Assembly (NCBI GenBank): GCA_013815685.1
Contig: JACDFR010000003.1
Coordinates: 62,001-126,000 of the forward strand
Direction: 5' to 3'
From: Ramlibacter sp.
GTDB lineage: Bacteria; Pseudomonadota; Gammaproteobacteria; Burkholderiales; Burkholderiaceae_C
Length of the DNA stretch: 64,000 nt
This document shows positions 1 through 9,163 of the stretch, one piece after another (within the stretch, counting starts at the first letter, position 1; every line of letters begins with the position of its first letter). The notes under the pieces are model-generated. The model was given only the letters and a program-made list of their open reading frames with translations. It had not been told where the DNA came from and did not search any database. A program made the translations under genes and the position numbers.

Positions 1-702
1 GATGAAAGCGATGTAGCGCACCTTCTGTGTGTCGTACCCGACGAACTCGACCCGTTCGGGATTGTCGCGCACGGCGTTGAGCATGCGGCCCAGCGGCGTG
101 CGGGTGAAGGCGAACATCAAGGCGGTGCACACGAAGGTATAGACGGCAATCAGGTAATACAGCTGGATCTGCGGCCCGAACGTGATGCCCAGCGGCTTGG
201 GCCCCACGACGCGGTTGCCCGAGACGCCGCCCTCCCCGCCGAAGAACTCGGGGAACATCAATGCCATGGCCCAGACCAGCTCGCCGATGCCCAGCGTGAT
301 CATTGCGAAAGGCGTGGCTGCCTTCTTGGTCGTCACCCAGCCCAAGAACACCGCGAAGGCGGCGCCCGCCAACCCGCCGACGATGGGGATCAGGCTGACC
401 GGCAGCAGCAGCCCTTTGCCAACGAGGTTCAGCGTGTGAATGGCGAGGAATGAACCGAGGCCCGAATACACGGCGTGGCCGAAGCTGAGCATGCCGCCCT
501 GTCCCAACAGCATGTTGTAGGAAAGGCAGACGATGATGGCGATGCCCATCTGGCTGAGCATGGTCTGCGACAGGCTGCTGGTGAAGACCAGCGGCGCGGC
601 CAGCAGGACGAGCGCAAAAAGACCCCAGACGGTCCATCGGCCAATGTTGAAACGCTTCGATGCGGCAGCGGCGGGCACGATCCGATCGGTTATGGCGCTC
701 AT
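1..702 (-). CDS. livM: Branched-chain amino-acid ABC transporter permease LivM (partial, 3' end outside window)
   Basis: This is an inner-membrane permease of a Liv-type ABC importer for branched-chain amino acids or related carboxylates. The 234 visible codons give a hydrophobic protein with successive membrane segments, and a stretch near residue 60 reading YNMLLGQGGMLSFGHAVY is the typical LivM signature. The gene runs off the left edge, so the C-terminus is missing. I chose ATG 702 because a GGAGGG ribosome site sits six bases upstream. ATG 708 is the alternative and overlaps the livH stop. It is translationally coupled to livH and lies in an operon with the binding protein and an acyl-CoA ligase. 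Substrate is not determined by sequence. Confidence 0.9.
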   Translation of the reverse strand, partial: MSAITDRIVPAAAASKRFNIGRWTVWGLFALVLLAAPLVFTSSLSQTMLSQMGIAIIVCLSYNMLLGQGGMLSFGHAVYSGLGSFLAIHTLNLVGKGLLLPVSLIPIVGGLAGAAFAVFLGWVTTKKAATPFAMITLGIGELVWAMALMFPEFFGGEGGVSGNRVVGPKPLGITFGPQIQLYYLIAVYTFVCTALMFAFTRTPLGRMLNAVRDNPERVEFVGYDTQKVRYIAFI

Positions 703-704
703 GT

Positions 705-1652
705 TCATCCCTCCCTCGTGCCCAGAAGTCCCTTGGGCCTGAAAATCAGGATCAGCACAAGGAAAAGATAAGGCAGGATGGGCGCGATCTGGCTGATCTT
801 GAGCTTCCAGACGGCGAAGCCGAAGGTCTTCTCGGTGATGTCGAGGCCCACCGACGAGGCCGCGCCCATCAACGAACTGTCGACACCCACGGCGAAGGTC
901 TGGATGACACCGATCAGGATGGAAGCGACGAAGGCGCCCGACAGCGAGCCCATGCCGCCCACCACCACCACGACGAAGATCACCGATCCCACCGTGGCAG
1001 CCATGCCCGGTTCCGTGACAAAGGCATTGCCGCCGATCACGCCGGCAAGCCCGGCGAGCGCCGCGCCGCCGCCGAATACCAGCATGAACACACGGGGCAC
1101 GTTGTGGCCCAGCGCCTCCACGGTTTCAGGGTGGGTCAGGGCGGCCTGGATCACCAGCCCCATGCGGGTGCGGGTGAGCAGCAGCCAGATGGCGATCAGC
1201 ATCAGCACCGCCACCAGCATCATGAAGCCTCGGTAGGCCGGAAACTGCGTGCCGTACAGCGTGAAGAGGGGGCCGTCCAGTCCGGCCGGGACGCGGTAAT
1301 TGACCGAACTCGTGCCCCAGATCAGCTGCACGACCTCCAGGATGATGAAGGACAAGCCGAACGTGATGAGCAGCTCGGGCACATGCCCGAACTTGTGGAC
1401 GCGGCGCAAGCAGTACTTCTCGAAGCCCGCGCCGATCAGCGCGACCAGCGCCGGCGCGACGAACAGCGCCGGCCAGTAGCCCACCACAGACGTGGTCATG
1501 TAGGCGAAGTACGCCCCCAGCATGTAGAAACTGGCGTGGGCGAAATTGAGGACACCCATCATGCTGAATATCAGCGTGAGGCCGGAGCTCAGCATGAAAA
1601 GGAGCAAGCCGTAGCTGATCCCATTCAGGAGCGAGATGGTAAAAAATTCCAT
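705..1652 (-). CDS. livH: Branched-chain amino-acid ABC transporter permease LivH
   Basis: A 315-residue polytopic membrane protein of the LivH permease family, partner of LivM. It begins MEFFTISLLNGISYGLLLFM and contains the family stretch SGLTLIFSMMGVLNFAHASF near residues 22-42, followed by a conserved glycine-rich region (GGMGSLSGAF) near residue 235 that contacts the ATPase. Length is close to the family norm of about 300. The stop overlaps the livM start region, and the binding-protein gene ends 85 bases upstream, consistent with one transcript. The ATPase genes livG and livF are not in the window and probably follow livM beyond the left edge. Confidence 0.93.
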   Translation of the reverse strand: MEFFTISLLNGISYGLLLFMLSSGLTLIFSMMGVLNFAHASFYMLGAYFAYMTTSVVGYWPALFVAPALVALIGAGFEKYCLRRVHKFGHVPELLITFGLSFIILEVVQLIWGTSSVNYRVPAGLDGPLFTLYGTQFPAYRGFMMLVAVLMLIAIWLLLTRTRMGLVIQAALTHPETVEALGHNVPRVFMLVFGGGAALAGLAGVIGGNAFVTEPGMAATVGSVIFVVVVVGGMGSLSGAFVASILIGVIQTFAVGVDSSLMGAASSVGLDITEKTFGFAVWKLKISQIAPILPYLFLVLILIFRPKGLLGTREG

Positions 1653-1737
1653 GACCTGCCCGTATGCGTCGGGAAACGCGGAAATGAAAACGCCGGGTTG
1701 GCTTGACGCGTACCCGGCGTTGATCGAAAGCCCTCGC

Positions 1738-2988
1738 TCAGGAAGCGTTGGCGGGGCGCTTCATCTGGCAACTGGTGGGCGTGCTGGAGACATACGCATC
1801 CATCTGCTTGACAGGAGCAAAGGTGTAGCCGGTGTTTTCGAAGTTGTACGGATACTTCGTGTCCACCTTTTGCCACTTGCTGATGTACATGCTCTGCTGG
1901 AGCTGGTGATCGGATGCGCGCATAGTCACATCGCCGGTGAAGCTCTTTACCTGCAGGTTCTCCATGGCCTTGGCGACTGCCACGGGGTTGGTGGACTTGG
2001 CTTTGGCCATGGCCGCGCTCAGCAGCTGGATGCCGTTGTAGGTGGCGTAGGTGTAGTAGTCGTCGTTGAATTTCTTCTTGAAGTCAGCGCCGATCTGGCC
2101 CAGCTCACCGGGGTGGTTGGCATGGCCATAAGCCACGAGATAGACCTCGCTGTCGCCGCCCGCGGCCAGGGCTGTCGGCGTGCCGGTGACGTTGGCGTAG
2201 TAAGTGTACATCGGGACCTTCATGCCCGCATCGTTGAGCGCTTTCACCAGCAGCGTGAGGTCGGCACCCCAGTTGCCGGTGACGATGGTGTCGGCGCCGG
2301 ATTGCTTGATCTTGGCGACGTAGGGCGCGAAATCCTTCACCTGGCCGATCGGGTGCAGGTCTTCGCCGGCGATCTTCACGTCCGGGCGCTTGCGAGCGAT
2401 GGCATCCTTGAAATACTTGGCGACCTGCTGGCCGTGCGAGTAATTCTGGTTGAGCAGGTAGATTTTGCTCACCTTGGGCTGATCCTTCATGAACGAGGTC
2501 AGGGCCTCCATCTTCATGCTGGTGTCGGCGTCCAGGCGGAAGTGCCAGTAATCGCATTTTTCGTTCGTCATCGCCGGATCGACCGCGGCGTAGTTCAGGT
2601 AGATGACCTCTTTGCCGGGGTTGCGCTCGTTGTGCTTGGCTACCGCATCGAGGATCGCCAGGCCCGCGCCGGAGCCATTGCCTTGCGTGACGTAACGAAA
2701 TCCCTGGTCGACGGCTGCCTTCAGGGTGTTCAGGCTTTCCTGCGGCGAACCTTTGTTGTCGAATCCCACAACTTCGAACTTCACACCCGCGGCGTTCTTG
2801 CCGGAGTAGCGGTCGGCGATGAATTGCCAGCTCTTGAGCTGGTTCTGGCCCACGTTGGCAAAGGGACCGGACAGCGGGTCCATGAAGGCGATCCGTACGG
2901 TTTCTCCTTTCTGGGCGAGAACCACGCCCGACACGGCGATCAGTGTTGAGAAGACAAGCGTCTTGAGGGCAAACTTCATCGGCTTCAT
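1738..2988 (-). CDS. Liv-type ABC transporter periplasmic substrate-binding protein
   Basis: A 416-residue periplasmic-binding protein of the LivK/type I fold family. A signal peptide (MKPMKFALKTLVFSTLIAVS..VLA) is followed by a mature start at QKGETVRIAFMDPLSGPFAN, the usual beginning of this family. The start at 2988 is supported by AGGAG seven bases upstream. It is encoded between the acyl-CoA ligase and livH in the same direction and presumably delivers ligand to LivHM. Members next to acyl-CoA ligases in this order often bind aromatic or short-chain carboxylates rather than leucine, so the substrate is open. Confidence 0.92.
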   Translation of the reverse strand: MKPMKFALKTLVFSTLIAVSGVVLAQKGETVRIAFMDPLSGPFANVGQNQLKSWQFIADRYSGKNAAGVKFEVVGFDNKGSPQESLNTLKAAVDQGFRYVTQGNGSGAGLAILDAVAKHNERNPGKEVIYLNYAAVDPAMTNEKCDYWHFRLDADTSMKMEALTSFMKDQPKVSKIYLLNQNYSHGQQVAKYFKDAIARKRPDVKIAGEDLHPIGQVKDFAPYVAKIKQSGADTIVTGNWGADLTLLVKALNDAGMKVPMYTYYANVTGTPTALAAGGDSEVYLVAYGHANHPGELGQIGADFKKKFNDDYYTYATYNGIQLLSAAMAKAKSTNPVAVAKAMENLQVKSFTGDVTMRASDHQLQQSMYISKWQKVDTKYPYNFENTGYTFAPVKQMDAYVSSTPTSCQMKRPANAS

Positions 2989-3126
2989 GGTGCAACTCCT
3001 GTGAATCAACTGCGGGCAGGGTACCGGTTTTTGTGCGCTGCAACGCTCAGGGATTGTCCCTAAAACCACGCGTTATCTATCGCCGAGGTGACAGGGCAGC
3101 CCGGCGATGCGACTGCACCTGAACGA

Positions 3127-4755
3127 TCAAGCGGTGGGAAGCCGGTAGTCCTTGAGCATTTCCCGCAGACGCGTCTTGAGTATCTTGCCCGTGGCGCCCA
3201 GCGGGATCGTGTCGACGAACACGATGTCGTCGGGGATCTGCCACTTGGCAGTCTTGCCTTCGTAGAACTTGAGCAGTTCCTCGCGTGTCACCGCGGCTCC
3301 GGGCTTCTTGACCACGGCCACGATGGGCCGCTCGTCCCATTTCGGGTGCTTCATCCCGACGCAGGCCGCCATGGCGACCGCCGGATGGGCCACGGCGATG
3401 TTCTCGAGTTCGATCGAACTGATCCATTCGCCCCCGGACTTGATCACATCCTTGCTGCGGTCGGTGATCTGCAGGTAGCCGTCGGGATCGATGCTGGCCA
3501 CGTCTCCAGTAGGGAACCAGCCGTCCGCCAGCGGGTCACCGCCCTCGCCCTTGAAGTATTCGCGCACGGTCCAGGGCCCCTTGACATAGAGGTCGCCCGA
3601 CTGCTGCCCGTCCCAGGCGAGCTGGTTGCCGTCGTCCCCCACTATTTTCAGGTCTACGCCGTAGATGGCCCGGCCCTGCTTCAGGAGGATCTTCATTTGC
3701 TCCTGCGCGGACATCCCCAGATGCTTGTTCTTCAGCGTGCACAGCGTACCCAAGGGGCTCATCTCTGTCATGCCCCATGCGTGCAGCACTTCCACGCCGT
3801 ATTCCTGCCGGAAGGCTTCGATCATGGCCGGCGGGCACGCCGAGCCGCCGATCACCGTGCGATTGAGTGTCGAGAAGCGAAGCTTGTCGGGCTTCATATG
3901 CCCCAGCATCATCTGCCACACGGTGGGCACGCCGGCCGCGAAGCTCACTTTCTCGGTTTCGATCAACTCATAGACCGACTTGCCGTCCAGCGCGGGACCC
4001 GGGAAGACCAGCTTGGCGCCCACCAGGGCTGCCGAGTAAGGGATACCCCATGCATTGACGTGGAACATCGGCACCACTGGCAGAACCGAATCCCGCGCGG
4101 ACATTTTCATGACATCGGGCAGCGCCGCCGCGTAGGCGTGCAGGATGGTGGAGCGATGGCTGTACAGCGCTGCCTTTGGGTTGCCCGTGGTGCCGCTGGT
4201 GTAGCACATGCTCGACGCCGAATTTTCGTCGAAGCTGGGCCAGGCGTAGCTGGTGGGCTGTCCGCCCATCCATGATTCGTAACTCAGCAGGTTCGGGATG
4301 CCGCTGTCCTGGGGCAGCATGTCGGGCCCGCACAGCGCGACGTAGTGCCGAATGGTGGGGCAGCGGGCATGGATGGCCTGCACCAGCGGCAGGAAAGTCA
4401 GGTCGAAACACAGCATCTGGTCTTCCGCGTGACTGGCGATCCAGGCGATCTGGTCGGGGTGCAGGCGTGGATTGATGGTGTGCAGCACACGGCCCGAGCC
4501 GCTGACGCCGAAATACATCTCAAGATGGCGATAGCCGTTCCACGCCAGGGTTGCAACCCGGTCCGAAAACAGCAGGTTCATCCCGTCCAGTGCGTTGGCG
4601 ACCTGCCGCGACCGGATGGCGACGTCTTTCCAGGTGTAGCGATGGATGTCGCCCTCGACCCGGCGCGAGACGATTTCGGCGTCTCCATGGTGGCGTTCGG
4701 CGAAGTCGACCAGGGACGAAATCAGAAGCGGTTGGCTTTGCATCAAACCCAGCAT
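3127..4755 (-). CDS. Acyl-CoA synthetase (AMP-dependent fatty/aryl acid CoA ligase)
   Basis: A 542-residue ANL-superfamily ligase that adenylates a carboxylic acid and transfers it to CoA. The phosphate-binding motif YTSGTTGNPKA lies near residue 180, the A5 motif appears as WGMTEMSPLGT, the A7/A8 hinge as GWFPTGDVASIDPDGYLQITDRSKD, and the C-terminal catalytic lysine as PLGATGKILKTRLRE. Start 4755 is preceded by AAGGAG six bases away; an upstream ATG at 4776 lacks this. It heads the Liv-type operon, so it probably activates the imported acid. Closest in type to medium-chain or methylthiopropionyl-CoA ligases, but specificity cannot be read from sequence. Confidence 0.88.
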   Translation of the reverse strand: MLGLMQSQPLLISSLVDFAERHHGDAEIVSRRVEGDIHRYTWKDVAIRSRQVANALDGMNLLFSDRVATLAWNGYRHLEMYFGVSGSGRVLHTINPRLHPDQIAWIASHAEDQMLCFDLTFLPLVQAIHARCPTIRHYVALCGPDMLPQDSGIPNLLSYESWMGGQPTSYAWPSFDENSASSMCYTSGTTGNPKAALYSHRSTILHAYAAALPDVMKMSARDSVLPVVPMFHVNAWGIPYSAALVGAKLVFPGPALDGKSVYELIETEKVSFAAGVPTVWQMMLGHMKPDKLRFSTLNRTVIGGSACPPAMIEAFRQEYGVEVLHAWGMTEMSPLGTLCTLKNKHLGMSAQEQMKILLKQGRAIYGVDLKIVGDDGNQLAWDGQQSGDLYVKGPWTVREYFKGEGGDPLADGWFPTGDVASIDPDGYLQITDRSKDVIKSGGEWISSIELENIAVAHPAVAMAACVGMKHPKWDERPIVAVVKKPGAAVTREELLKFYEGKTAKWQIPDDIVFVDTIPLGATGKILKTRLREMLKDYRLPTA

Positions 4756-4838
4756 GGGATGCTCCTTGCAGTGCACGTTGTGGTGACGCTATGGTAAATG
4801 CCGCGCCGCATCCCCGGCAAACGGCACTGTGCGGCTTC

Positions 4839-6005
4839 TCAGCCGTTCTGGCGCGGGCTCGGCCGGAAGCGCAAGGTCACCGTGGCGCCCTGCCCCGGCG
4901 ACTGGATATCGATGGAGCCGCCGATCGACTGCATGATGCGCTGGCAGAACATCAGTCCCATGCCGCTGCCGCCCGATTGCGCCCGGGTCGTGACCGGCTC
5001 GCGCGTCAGCTTGACGAGGACCTCCGGCGAAATCCCGGGCCCGTTGTCGCGGAAGCGCATCCACGGGCGGGCCACCTCCGCCGCGCCCGGCTCGACCCCG
5101 ACTTCGATGCGCAAAGCCGGCTGCTGCGTGCCGCGAAGGGCCATCAGGGCGTTCTTGGTCAAGGTACAAAGCACCAGATAGAGCAGATCGCGCCGGCCCG
5201 GCAGGCGGAAGTCCTGCAGCACTTCGCTGCTCACCCAGGCGCCTTCATTCCCGTCGAAGGGAAATTCGTCGAGCAAGGCGGCGACCAGGCTGGCGGCACT
5301 GACGGTCTGGGCTGCCGCGCCCGGATAGGCGTCGCGGGCGGACTGCACGAAGGTCGATACCAGCGATTGGCAGTAAAGCGCCCGCCGCTCGGCCCGCTCC
5401 AGCGCCGCGAGCAATTCGCCCGGGTGATGCTCGACGAATTCCGCAACGCCGCTGGACTCGCCGGGCGCCGCGGGCCGGTACCGCGCCGCCACGGTGCTGA
5501 CGCAGCCTCGCACGGTTGCGAGCGGTGTATTGAGTTCGTGGGCGAGAAAACCCAGGGTTTCGCGCAAGGCGGCAACCCGGCCTTCGTTCACCGCGCGCTC
5601 GAAAGCCTGCGTGCGATACAGGGCGGCGGCCTCGCGCAGGGCTTCGCGGGTCAAGGCTTCGTCCAGAGGCTTCTCGAGGATGCGCAAGACCTTGCCCTGG
5701 TTGACCGCTGCGATCGCCACATCCTTTTCGGCATAGGCCGTCGCCAGCAGCCGCACCAGATGCCGGAAATCCCGCTGCACGGTTCCAAGGAGATTCATGC
5801 CGTCGCGCTCGGGCATTCGGTAGTCGGTCACGAGCACCGCGAACTCGGCACCGCGTTCACCCAGCACCTCGAGCGCCTCCCGAACGCCCGCGGCGGTGAC
5901 GATGGTGAACTCATCCCCGAAAGTCCGGGCAAACCACTTGCGCGACGTCGCTTCGTCATCGACGAAGAGGACGGCGCGAGCCTTGCTGGAAAGGGGAAAC
6001 ACCAC
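4839..6005 (-). CDS. PhcR-like response regulator with histidine-kinase output domain
   Basis: A 388-residue protein with a receiver domain (about residues 10-125, phospho-acceptor D61 in VTDYRMP) followed by a complete kinase module: H156 in FLAHELNTPLA, N-box around TKNALMAL (283-290) and ATP lid glycines in RDNGPGI (319-325) and GGSGMGL. No DNA-binding domain is present. This receiver-then-kinase order is the unusual architecture reported for PhcR of the Ralstonia Phc quorum-sensing system. No ATG is available near the receiver domain; GTG 6005 or GTG 6002 follow the upstream stop (6013) after about 7 bases, so the start is inferred. It is the last gene of the four-gene signalling cassette. 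Confidence 0.85.
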   Translation of the reverse strand: MVFPLSSKARAVLFVDDEATSRKWFARTFGDEFTIVTAAGVREALEVLGERGAEFAVLVTDYRMPERDGMNLLGTVQRDFRHLVRLLATAYAEKDVAIAAVNQGKVLRILEKPLDEALTREALREAAALYRTQAFERAVNEGRVAALRETLGFLAHELNTPLATVRGCVSTVAARYRPAAPGESSGVAEFVEHHPGELLAALERAERRALYCQSLVSTFVQSARDAYPGAAAQTVSAASLVAALLDEFPFDGNEGAWVSSEVLQDFRLPGRRDLLYLVLCTLTKNALMALRGTQQPALRIEVGVEPGAAEVARPWMRFRDNGPGISPEVLVKLTREPVTTRAQSGGSGMGLMFCQRIMQSIGGSIDIQSPGQGATVTLRFRPSPRQNG

Positions 6006-6012
6006 GTCGGCC

Positions 6013-8484
6013 TCAACCCGCAGCGTGCATGGCGGCGTGGGCTTTGAGTGCCTGCTGGGTTTGCAGCGTGGTCGCCCTGATCTGCTGGAGCCACCCGGCC
6101 TGGGCGGGCCATGCGCCCGTCTCGACCATGGGGACATAGACCGATCGCACCAACTCGTGCAGGCTCGATCCCCCCGCTTCCCCGCTCATTCCGAGAAGCG
6201 AATGCAGGGCGTCCAGGGTCTGCGGAAGGTCCTGGCGGCCGGCGCTGCCCTCCAGGCGCTCGACCAGCCGTTCTATCTCGGGCATGTAATCGCTGAGCAG
6301 TTCCTCGAGCATACCGATGCGCCGGTAGCTTTCGAGACGGTCCACGTCGAGCAGCGCACCCGCCGGCACCGTGCTTCCAGGCGCCGATGACGGCTCCAGC
6401 GGCGCCGGTTCGCCGCAAAGAACATCGTGCAGGGCGCGGTACAACACCCCGGCCTCGACCGGCTTGGTGATGAAGCTGTTCATGCCCGCTTGGCTGGCGG
6501 CGCGCGAAGTGGCGTCATCGGAATGCGCGGTCAGCGCCACGATCGGGACGTTCCTGAACGGCGATGCGCTGTTCCGGATCGCCTGTGCAGTCTGCACCCC
6601 GCTCATGCCGGGCATGTTGATGTCCATCAGGATCGCGTCGCAGCCGCCGGGCAAGCGCAGCTGCTCGAGCACCGCCTGGCCGTGGCCGACTTCCACCACC
6701 GTGGCGCCGGCATGCCTCAAATAGGCGGCCACCGCCCGGCGGTTGAGGGCGCTGTCATCGGCCAGAAGCACGCGACGGCCCACAAGCGTCGTGTCGGGCC
6801 GGACCCTGCGCTTGATCAGGGCCTGGTGCAGCGCCTGTACCAGCGCCGGCTGGGAACAAGGCTTATTCACGAAACCGTCCATGCCCGCCTTGTGCGTCTT
6901 GATGCCCGCGATGTGCGACGGCTCGCTGGTGTAGGCCACGATGCAGACGTCGCGGTTGACCGGCATCTGACCCTGGCGCACCCGTTGCGCCACGGCGTAG
7001 CCGTCGAGCACCGGCATGTTCAGGTCGAGCAGCACGAGGTCGTAACGCTGGCGCGACAGGGCGTCCAATGCGCGCCGCCCGTCCGCGGCCTGGTCGATCT
7101 CGGCGCCCAACGCGGCAAGCTTGTGCCGGGTCGTCACGCGCTGGGCCGCATCGTCGTCCACGATCAGCAGGCGCTTGCCGGCAAAGGCAGCCTGGGCCCG
7201 CGCCAGCGGCGCCAGGCGATTCGCCAGCTCCTCCTCGTCGGTCACTGGCGCGAAGCTCAGTGCGAATTCGGTGTATTCCCCCGGAACCGACTCGCAGGTG
7301 ATATCGCCGCCGAAGGCCTGCATGACGCGCTGGCAATAAGCCAGGCCCAGGCCGGTTCCGCCGGTCTTCCCCACCGAGCTGAACGGCCGGAACAGACGGG
7401 CCAAAGCGTCCGCGGACATCCCCGGTCCGGTATCTCGCACCCTGACCTGGTTGTGAGCCACCGTGATAGTCACGCGCGCATCGACGTCCGATGCCAGGTA
7501 ATACATCGCGTTCTTGATCAGGTTGAAAAGGACGAACAGGTACGCGGTTTCGTCGCCACGGAAGTTGAAGTCGGATAGGACGTCCACCTTGACCCTGTGG
7601 CGCTCGGCGTCGCTCTCGAACACATACTCCTGCACGGCCTTGCTGGTGGCTTCCGCCGCAGATAGATAGGAAAACCCGATCGTGTCCACCGGCTTGGCGC
7701 TGACTTCGTCCAGCGTCATCGCAATCACCTGCAAGCCCCGCTTGACGGCGATCTCGCTCTGCGCCACGTGCCGGTACAAGGAATCGACCTGGGACGGGCC
7801 CAGCGTTTGGGCCTGCGCGGTGGCCGTCGGCGGGGGCAGCGCCTGTTGCATGCTTTCGAGCATGTGCTTGATCTGGCCGAGAGGCGTCCGCATCTCGTGC
7901 GCAATCGAGCCGGCCAGGGCCCGGACGGCTTCAAGCCTTTCGGCCTGGATCTGCTTTTCGGTGAACTTGAAGAGGCTGCCGCAGATGACCACCAGAATGA
8001 GCGGCGGCAGGCGGCCGATATAGTCGACCGGGACGGTAGGGTGAGGCGTGGTCGCCATATACGCAACGGTGGCGAGCCCTGCCCCGATGAGCAGCATCGC
8101 GATGGTGTTGCGCCAGTCGGTCAGCAGAATCAGGAAGAAGACGGCCATGAATGTGTTGGCCACCGAAACGACTCCGCCCGTGTTCTTCAGCGACATAAAG
8201 ATGAAGAAGAACGGCAGGCCATAGAGAAGCGTCGCGTACGTCCACGGCAGGTAGAAGGGCTTGAGCCTGGCGGGCCAGTAGTCGCGCAGGGCGACCATGA
8301 GGAACATCAATGCCGCTATCGTTCTGAGGACGGCGCTGTCGTACGGGTGCGTGCTTCGCAGCTGCTGAAGCATGTAGAACACGGGGAAGGCCACCGCGCC
8401 CGAGTAGCCGGCGAACTTGAGAACCGGCCTGTCGTGGCTGTAGTAACCCTTGTACTCTTCCCAGAAGCGCGACAGGAAGCTCAT
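6013..8484 (-). CDS. CqsS/PhcS-like membrane hybrid sensor histidine kinase (TM-HisKA-HATPase-REC-REC-Hpt)
   Basis: An 823-residue sensor kinase. Residues 1-175 hold about six hydrophobic segments without a large periplasmic loop, as in the autoinducer sensors CqsS, LqsS and PhcS. Then come HisKA (H196 in GSIAHEMRTPLG), the ATPase domain (N-box 320-326, DTGPG 351-355, GGTGLG 375-380), a first receiver (D487 in LLDLNMP), a second receiver (D621 in LMDINMP) and a C-terminal Hpt domain (H761 in HSLLGMSGEAG). Start ATG 8484 overlaps the stop of the upstream oxidase as ATGA, so the two are translationally coupled. The two receivers and Hpt suggest an internal phosphorelay that could pass phosphate to the downstream receiver-kinase. 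Confidence 0.88.
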   Translation of the reverse strand: MSFLSRFWEEYKGYYSHDRPVLKFAGYSGAVAFPVFYMLQQLRSTHPYDSAVLRTIAALMFLMVALRDYWPARLKPFYLPWTYATLLYGLPFFFIFMSLKNTGGVVSVANTFMAVFFLILLTDWRNTIAMLLIGAGLATVAYMATTPHPTVPVDYIGRLPPLILVVICGSLFKFTEKQIQAERLEAVRALAGSIAHEMRTPLGQIKHMLESMQQALPPPTATAQAQTLGPSQVDSLYRHVAQSEIAVKRGLQVIAMTLDEVSAKPVDTIGFSYLSAAEATSKAVQEYVFESDAERHRVKVDVLSDFNFRGDETAYLFVLFNLIKNAMYYLASDVDARVTITVAHNQVRVRDTGPGMSADALARLFRPFSSVGKTGGTGLGLAYCQRVMQAFGGDITCESVPGEYTEFALSFAPVTDEEELANRLAPLARAQAAFAGKRLLIVDDDAAQRVTTRHKLAALGAEIDQAADGRRALDALSRQRYDLVLLDLNMPVLDGYAVAQRVRQGQMPVNRDVCIVAYTSEPSHIAGIKTHKAGMDGFVNKPCSQPALVQALHQALIKRRVRPDTTLVGRRVLLADDSALNRRAVAAYLRHAGATVVEVGHGQAVLEQLRLPGGCDAILMDINMPGMSGVQTAQAIRNSASPFRNVPIVALTAHSDDATSRAASQAGMNSFITKPVEAGVLYRALHDVLCGEPAPLEPSSAPGSTVPAGALLDVDRLESYRRIGMLEELLSDYMPEIERLVERLEGSAGRQDLPQTLDALHSLLGMSGEAGGSSLHELVRSVYVPMVETGAWPAQAGWLQQIRATTLQTQQALKAHAAMHAAG

Positions 8485-9149
8485 GCCGGCTCCTGCGGGT
8501 GGCGAAGCGCCACCTGGTCGAGCAACTGCCCGGTTAGGAACAGCGTCGTGCGCGCCACGGTTGTCACCTGCGCCTGCTGCTGCGGGGTCGTCACGAATTC
8601 CTTGAGGCATGCCTCTACCTGGGCCATGTGTCCCACATCGGCCTGGATGTGGCTGCTGAAAAATGTCATCTGCTCCTTGCCGAGCGATAGGTCCTGGGCG
8701 ATCTTCTTCAGCCAGCCGTCGATGTAGACGTATGAGCCTTCGGCCCAGAAACTGTAGCCCAGCCGGGGAACAGGGCCATAACGCAGCGCCACCGAATAAA
8801 GGTAGCCGATCAAGGCTTCCGTAGCCGGCAGCAGAGGTTGGGCGAGGTCTGAGTCACGAAAGAGGTCGACGCTTTGCAGGTCGCGCAGAGCCATTCGCTC
8901 ATGCCCCAGTTCCTCGGCAGCGTGGCGAAATACAAATTTCAGGAGCTTCTCGGGCGCCTCCACGAAGGCAGTGACGGCCTGGTTGGTGGCGTTGTGCCGC
9001 GTGTAGTGATAGACCTGCATCATCATTTCGCGATAGAGCGCGCGCGTGACCGTGCCCTCCATGATGCGGCGGTGAAATGGTCCGGTCTTGATGGCAGCCC
9101 ACTCTGCATCGACGACCGCGCGAAGGGATTGGAGGAAGTCGCTTTGCAT
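8481..9149 (-). CDS. Haem-oxygenase-like di-iron oxidase (HDO family, iron-containing redox enzyme)
   Basis: A 222-residue all-helical protein of the TenA/PqqC-like HDO superfamily, whose members use a labile di-iron site to cleave, decarboxylate or N-oxygenate small molecules. The expected ligand set is complete: E80-x-x-H83 (EELGH), E137 in SFWAEGSY, and H167-xxx-D171-xx-H174 (HIQADVGH), the same spacing as UndA and SznF-type HDOs. Start 9149 has AGGAA seven bases upstream; longer readings lack this. It lies 14 bases after the acyltransferase gene and overlaps the sensor kinase gene, so it probably modifies the acyltransferase product. The substrate is an inference from context only. Confidence 0.85.
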   Translation of the reverse strand: MQSDFLQSLRAVVDAEWAAIKTGPFHRRIMEGTVTRALYREMMMQVYHYTRHNATNQAVTAFVEAPEKLLKFVFRHAAEELGHERMALRDLQSVDLFRDSDLAQPLLPATEALIGYLYSVALRYGPVPRLGYSFWAEGSYVYIDGWLKKIAQDLSLGKEQMTFFSSHIQADVGHMAQVEACLKEFVTTPQQQAQVTTVARTTLFLTGQLLDQVALRHPQEPA

Positions 9150-9163
9150 GTGGTGTTCCTGGT

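Noticed and set aside
8484-8610. Longer N-terminus of the hybrid sensor kinase
   Set aside because: The 42 extra residues are non-hydrophobic and lie in the oxidase gene; ATG 8484 with ATGA overlap fits coupling.
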